Position numbers and translations under genes: made by a program | Origin: Nakaseomyces glabratus | Lineage: Eukaryota; Ascomycota; Saccharomycetes; Saccharomycetales; Saccharomycetaceae | Length of the DNA: 64,000 bases | Direction of reading: 5' to 3' | NCBI RefSeq assembly: GCF_010111755.1 | Contig: NC_088952.1 | Location: forward strand, 248,001-312,000 | Shown: one piece after another, positions 61,025 through 64,000 of the stretch | How positions within the stretch are numbered: the first letter of the stretch is position 1 | How the letters are laid out: the number at the start of each line of letters is the position of its first letter | The notes under the pieces: model-generated | Database searches by the model: none | What the model saw: the letters and a program-made list of their open reading frames with translations, nothing else | Told to the model about the DNA's origin: nothing

Positions 61025-63595
61025 TTATGCCTTTAAGCTGTAGTATCTGTACATGCCTCTTTCTACACAGCCGAAGACCACGTATTCGTTAACTAGATGG
61101 AAGTGGGTTCTGTACCGTTCTGAAGTGGCAGGGTCATTGGGGTCGTACAGGAACTCTTCTGGGTGCTCGTAGTAGTAGTTCTTAGGTCTGCGCTGAGACT
61201 GTGTCAAGAGGGACTTTGATGATGAGGATCGAGAGTTGTCTGTTGCACCTAGAATAGATAAGCCTGGCCTTCTTACTGCTGGTTTGGGATTGTTGGAGGC
61301 TCTTAGAAATAAGCTCAATTGCGACCTTCGCCTTTGCAGTTCCGGGTTGTTCAAATACTCATCGTCGGTCTCATACCTGTCATCCTCACTCATGACATTG
61401 TCACCAGTATTTGTGTTAGAATACCCAAATGCTTGTAAATCATGGATTGATCGGTCCCAATATAATCCCTCTCGGATATCTCCAACAGAAGAAGACGAAG
61501 ATGATCTTCTCTGGAAATAACTTTCAATGCCGGCACCACCACTGTCAGTAGATGAGGACAATGGTCTAAAGGACTGACCATTTTGGTTGTAGTGCATTGG
61601 TGTATCTCTACTTTCGTCTTCTTCGATGATTGTATCAGTGGGCCCCATTGACTCGTCATCTGCAGATCCAATCTGATTGGCATCTTCGAGATTATTGTAT
61701 ATTCTTCTCCAGCCACCAGAAGGTAATCTTGGTGCTGTTATTGGTACTGCTCGATTACCAAAGGTGATTCCACCATTTCTGGTGAAAAATTGTGAAATGG
61801 GTGGTTTTAAATCTCGATAGCATCTCTGTCTCCTTACGGTACTCTGCGGAACCAAGCCACATCCAAGCATGATCTTGCATTGCGCAAATTTCAAGAAGTC
61901 TGGTTGGTTAATAATCTTTATGATCTTGTGCCCGTCGGAATCATACTCGGTAACATTGGTTAGCATTTCCAGGTTACCTCTATTTAGGTATGGATCCGTT
62001 TTGAATAGCCAGTATCTCCTTCCGTATGACGAGTCAATGTAACATTTCCATCTAACAGGCTCCATTCTTGCCATGTCCACAATACTGGTAGTGGTATCCC
62101 CAACATTGTAAGCTGGTTTCATAGCAATAATTTCATGTTGCCTATTTGATTTTTCGATTTGTTGCCAAGCGTCAAATGATACTTCGAGAGCAACAAGAGT
62201 AGGACAGCTGGTGTACAATTTATGTTCATTAATTGTCCACCTGTTGACATGGGCGTTGTCAGATATATTTAGGTATCTTAGTTTCTGGTAGTTTTCGTTC
62301 ATTTCTTCCTGTTGGGGTTGCAGTAATGCTAGGTATGAGGAATTATTAGTTGAACTTAGTGATTTATGCAATTGGGTTGTCATTTTTGGGTCAGGCGTTA
62401 AAAAATCAACCAATTTAGATATTGGGATGTCATTACCTCTAATGCTTAAACTTTTAAGCTTAGGGAAATTGAGTTTTATGAACTGTAAAGTATCACGGGT
62501 AGTTATATAATATCCATTCCTTGTAAATCTGATTTGAGCTCCATTACCATCCGCATTAGAAGGGTTAGTAGAGTCAATTTCCTCTATATGGAGAGGTAAG
62601 CCACCGATATTGAGGTATTGTAAAGTCTTATTGTGGCCATACCTACATAACTTTTTAAGTAAAAACATCGTGTGTACCTCGGTCCAAGATGATGAATGTG
62701 TAAGTGCGCTGACATTCAACCATTCCAAGGTCGTTGTGTTATTTTCATCTGTAACAGCCGGATGGTGACTGAAAAACTCTAAGACTGCTCTTGGTGTTAG
62801 TTGAAGGCACATAGCTAACGAAAGGTGAGTTAAGTTCTTATAATGCGGTATGCCATTTATTAAGGTATCGTCATCGATTGATGTGTGCGCCAAATCAAGT
62901 TTCTGTAGTTCAGGTAGCATCTGAAGTGTGGCCTTGAGTGTTTTACTTGGGAGATCTGTGCAGTCATTTAAACCTAAGCAAGTTATTTGGTAGTTAAAGT
63001 ACATTCCACCATTGGGATCACTTAGTTGCAAAGCTTCTATTGCATCAATGAAACTCTTGGTAAATATAGGTCCAGAACACCCACAAAAATCAATAACACT
63101 AAGGACTTTATTATTACTGAAAAGGTACTTGATTATATTGGCATCTAAGTCATCCTGGATATTCTCATTAGCTAAAAATTCTCTTAGAGTGGGGCTAGTT
63201 AGTTGTAGGAATTCCATAATAGTCTCATTAGTTAAATTTTTAATCATTTTATTCATTTCTCCTGTCCGTCCCAATCCAATAGATGTCAATTCCTGGAAGT
63301 CCAGTACTTGCACTACGTTCCTTAAACTGGCATTACTCTTCAATGATGTCAGTAATGAATGAAATCTCTTGGCAGTTGTCAAGTTACAATATCTGTAAAC
63401 AAGGACCCTGCAGATATGGTAAAACATCTTGTTCACGGTAAGGTTACTCTTTAAGAAAGTTGCCAGATTTTCATTAAATTTCTCTGCTGATCCAGGCTGG
63501 TCATTGCGCATGAAGTCATTGAACTGATATGTCAAAATTTGGTAAATGATTTCAGGTGGGACATTATCCCTTGGGAAAGTCGTATTCGTATCCAT
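61025..63595 (-). CDS. LUG1: F-box/leucine-rich-repeat protein, YLR352W (Lug1) homologue
   Basis: 856 aa (S. cerevisiae YLR352W/Lug1 807 aa). Lug1 is a putative F-box subunit of an SCF ubiquitin ligase and binds Skp1 and Cdc53; its substrates are not known to me. An F-box-like start (about 10-30, DNVPPEIIYQILTYQF) is followed by leucine-rich repeats from about 150 to 480 (CLGLNDCTDLPSKTL, LQKLDLAHTSIDDDTL, LTHLSLAMCLQLTP, LKSLSIRGNDIP, LRYLNISDNAHV). The part from about 520 contains a conserved block (RWKCYIDSSYGRRYWLF, RCYRDLKPPISQFFTRNGGITFG) and then a Ser/Asp-rich disordered region. The C-terminus YVVFGCVERGMYRYYSLKA is well defined. Confidence 0.88.
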   Translation of the reverse strand: MDTNTTFPRDNVPPEIIYQILTYQFNDFMRNDQPGSAEKFNENLATFLKSNLTVNKMFYHICRVLVYRYCNLTTAKRFHSLLTSLKSNASLRNVVQVLDFQELTSIGLGRTGEMNKMIKNLTNETIMEFLQLTSPTLREFLANENIQDDLDANIIKYLFSNNKVLSVIDFCGCSGPIFTKSFIDAIEALQLSDPNGGMYFNYQITCLGLNDCTDLPSKTLKATLQMLPELQKLDLAHTSIDDDTLINGIPHYKNLTHLSLAMCLQLTPRAVLEFFSHHPAVTDENNTTTLEWLNVSALTHSSSWTEVHTMFLLKKLCRYGHNKTLQYLNIGGLPLHIEEIDSTNPSNADGNGAQIRFTRNGYYITTRDTLQFIKLNFPKLKSLSIRGNDIPISKLVDFLTPDPKMTTQLHKSLSSTNNSSYLALLQPQQEEMNENYQKLRYLNISDNAHVNRWTINEHKLYTSCPTLVALEVSFDAWQQIEKSNRQHEIIAMKPAYNVGDTTTSIVDMARMEPVRWKCYIDSSYGRRYWLFKTDPYLNRGNLEMLTNVTEYDSDGHKIIKIINQPDFLKFAQCKIMLGCGLVPQSTVRRQRCYRDLKPPISQFFTRNGGITFGNRAVPITAPRLPSGGWRRIYNNLEDANQIGSADDESMGPTDTIIEEDESRDTPMHYNQNGQSFRPLSSSTDSGGAGIESYFQRRSSSSSSVGDIREGLYWDRSIHDLQAFGYSNTNTGDNVMSEDDRYETDDEYLNNPELQRRRSQLSLFLRASNNPKPAVRRPGLSILGATDNSRSSSSKSLLTQSQRRPKNYYYEHPEEFLYDPNDPATSERYRTHFHLVNEYVVFGCVERGMYRYYSLKA

Positions 63596-64000
63596 TAAGA
63601 TGTATGGACTCGCCTAATGCCCTGATAATCAACTTCTTATACCCTACTATCTCTTAATTCGGTGTGATATGGAGAGTTCAATATAGTCTAACACACTCTT
63701 TGTAAACGTCTTTTCTAGCAAAATTGACTCTACAGTGAGCAGCTTTCTCAAAAATGGCCTTCTTTACTCAAGTCAAATTATGTACAAGTTCTATTTATTG
63801 ATTGATGATTATTATCTTTGTATTATATGTGGACCTGTGTCAAGCAAAAAAGGTCCATTGTTTGATGTTCATCCATCGATAATCAATGCTAAACAGAGGG
63901 GTGCCATAGGATGGCACCTTTAGCAAGAATACAAGCCCTAATTTTACTGGACCTAAATTATGGTTATTTTGTGCCCTAACCATAAGGTGTGCAAATTAGG
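63596..64000. other. Right-end intergenic region, LUG1 promoter
   Basis: 405 bp to the window edge. Two perfect inverted repeats lie in the last 105 bp: GGTGCCAT-AGG-ATGGCACC (63900-63918) and TTATGGTTA-N10-TAACCATAA (63958-63985). No gene recognised. Confidence 0.5.

Overview
The window is nuclear DNA of a budding yeast of the post-genome-duplication Saccharomycetaceae. All long genes are intron-free, closely related to Saccharomyces cerevisiae proteins, and fall into blocks of conserved gene order matching parts of S. cerevisiae chromosomes IV (YDR) and XII (YLR). A tandem array of five beta-1,2-mannosyltransferase (GT91/BMT) genes beside an MNN1-type gene points to Nakaseomyces glabratus (Candida glabrata), where from memory such an array (BMT2-BMT6 with MNT3) lies on chromosome B. 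I inferred this from gene content; no database search was possible.

Layout. 1-5.4 kb: 3' part of MSC1, then RTN1 and HEM1 (convergent). 5.9-13.2 kb: PAM1, MET32, CHL4 and RMD5, in the order of YDR251-YDR255 but without BTT1. 13.7-15.7 kb: ACS2. 17.6-33.7 kb: STE11, a YLR361C-A-like small gene, DCR2, VPS38, ADE13, RSC2, MUP1 and an ATG33/SCM4 homologue. This is the YLR362-YLR356 order with MUP1 between RSC2 and ATG33. 34.3-52.0 kb: five BMT genes, all on the minus strand, then a plus-strand MNN1/MNT3-type mannosyltransferase whose reading frame is broken once. 53.5-63.6 kb: ILV5, TAL1, BUD8 and LUG1, resuming the YLR355-YLR352 order. The glycosyltransferase block therefore looks inserted into an otherwise ancestral neighbourhood.

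How the genes relate. The flanks are housekeeping genes: heme, acetyl-CoA, purine, branched-chain amino acid and pentose phosphate metabolism, chromatin, kinetochore, MAP kinase signalling, vacuolar sorting, mitophagy and bud-site selection. The BMT/MNN1 block is the accessory part and should act in the Golgi on cell-wall mannan. MET32 and the methionine permease gene MUP1 are in the same window, and MUP1 carries Met31/Met32-type sites upstream. ILV5 has three Leu3-like CCG-N4-CGG sites upstream, and ACS2 has an Ino2/Ino4-type element.

Non-coding features of note are an 11-bp element shared upstream of three BMT genes, a perfect 14-bp inverted repeat, and several short tandem repeats between 48.7 and 56.2 kb. 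No tRNA, rRNA, transposon, LTR or CRISPR was recognised.
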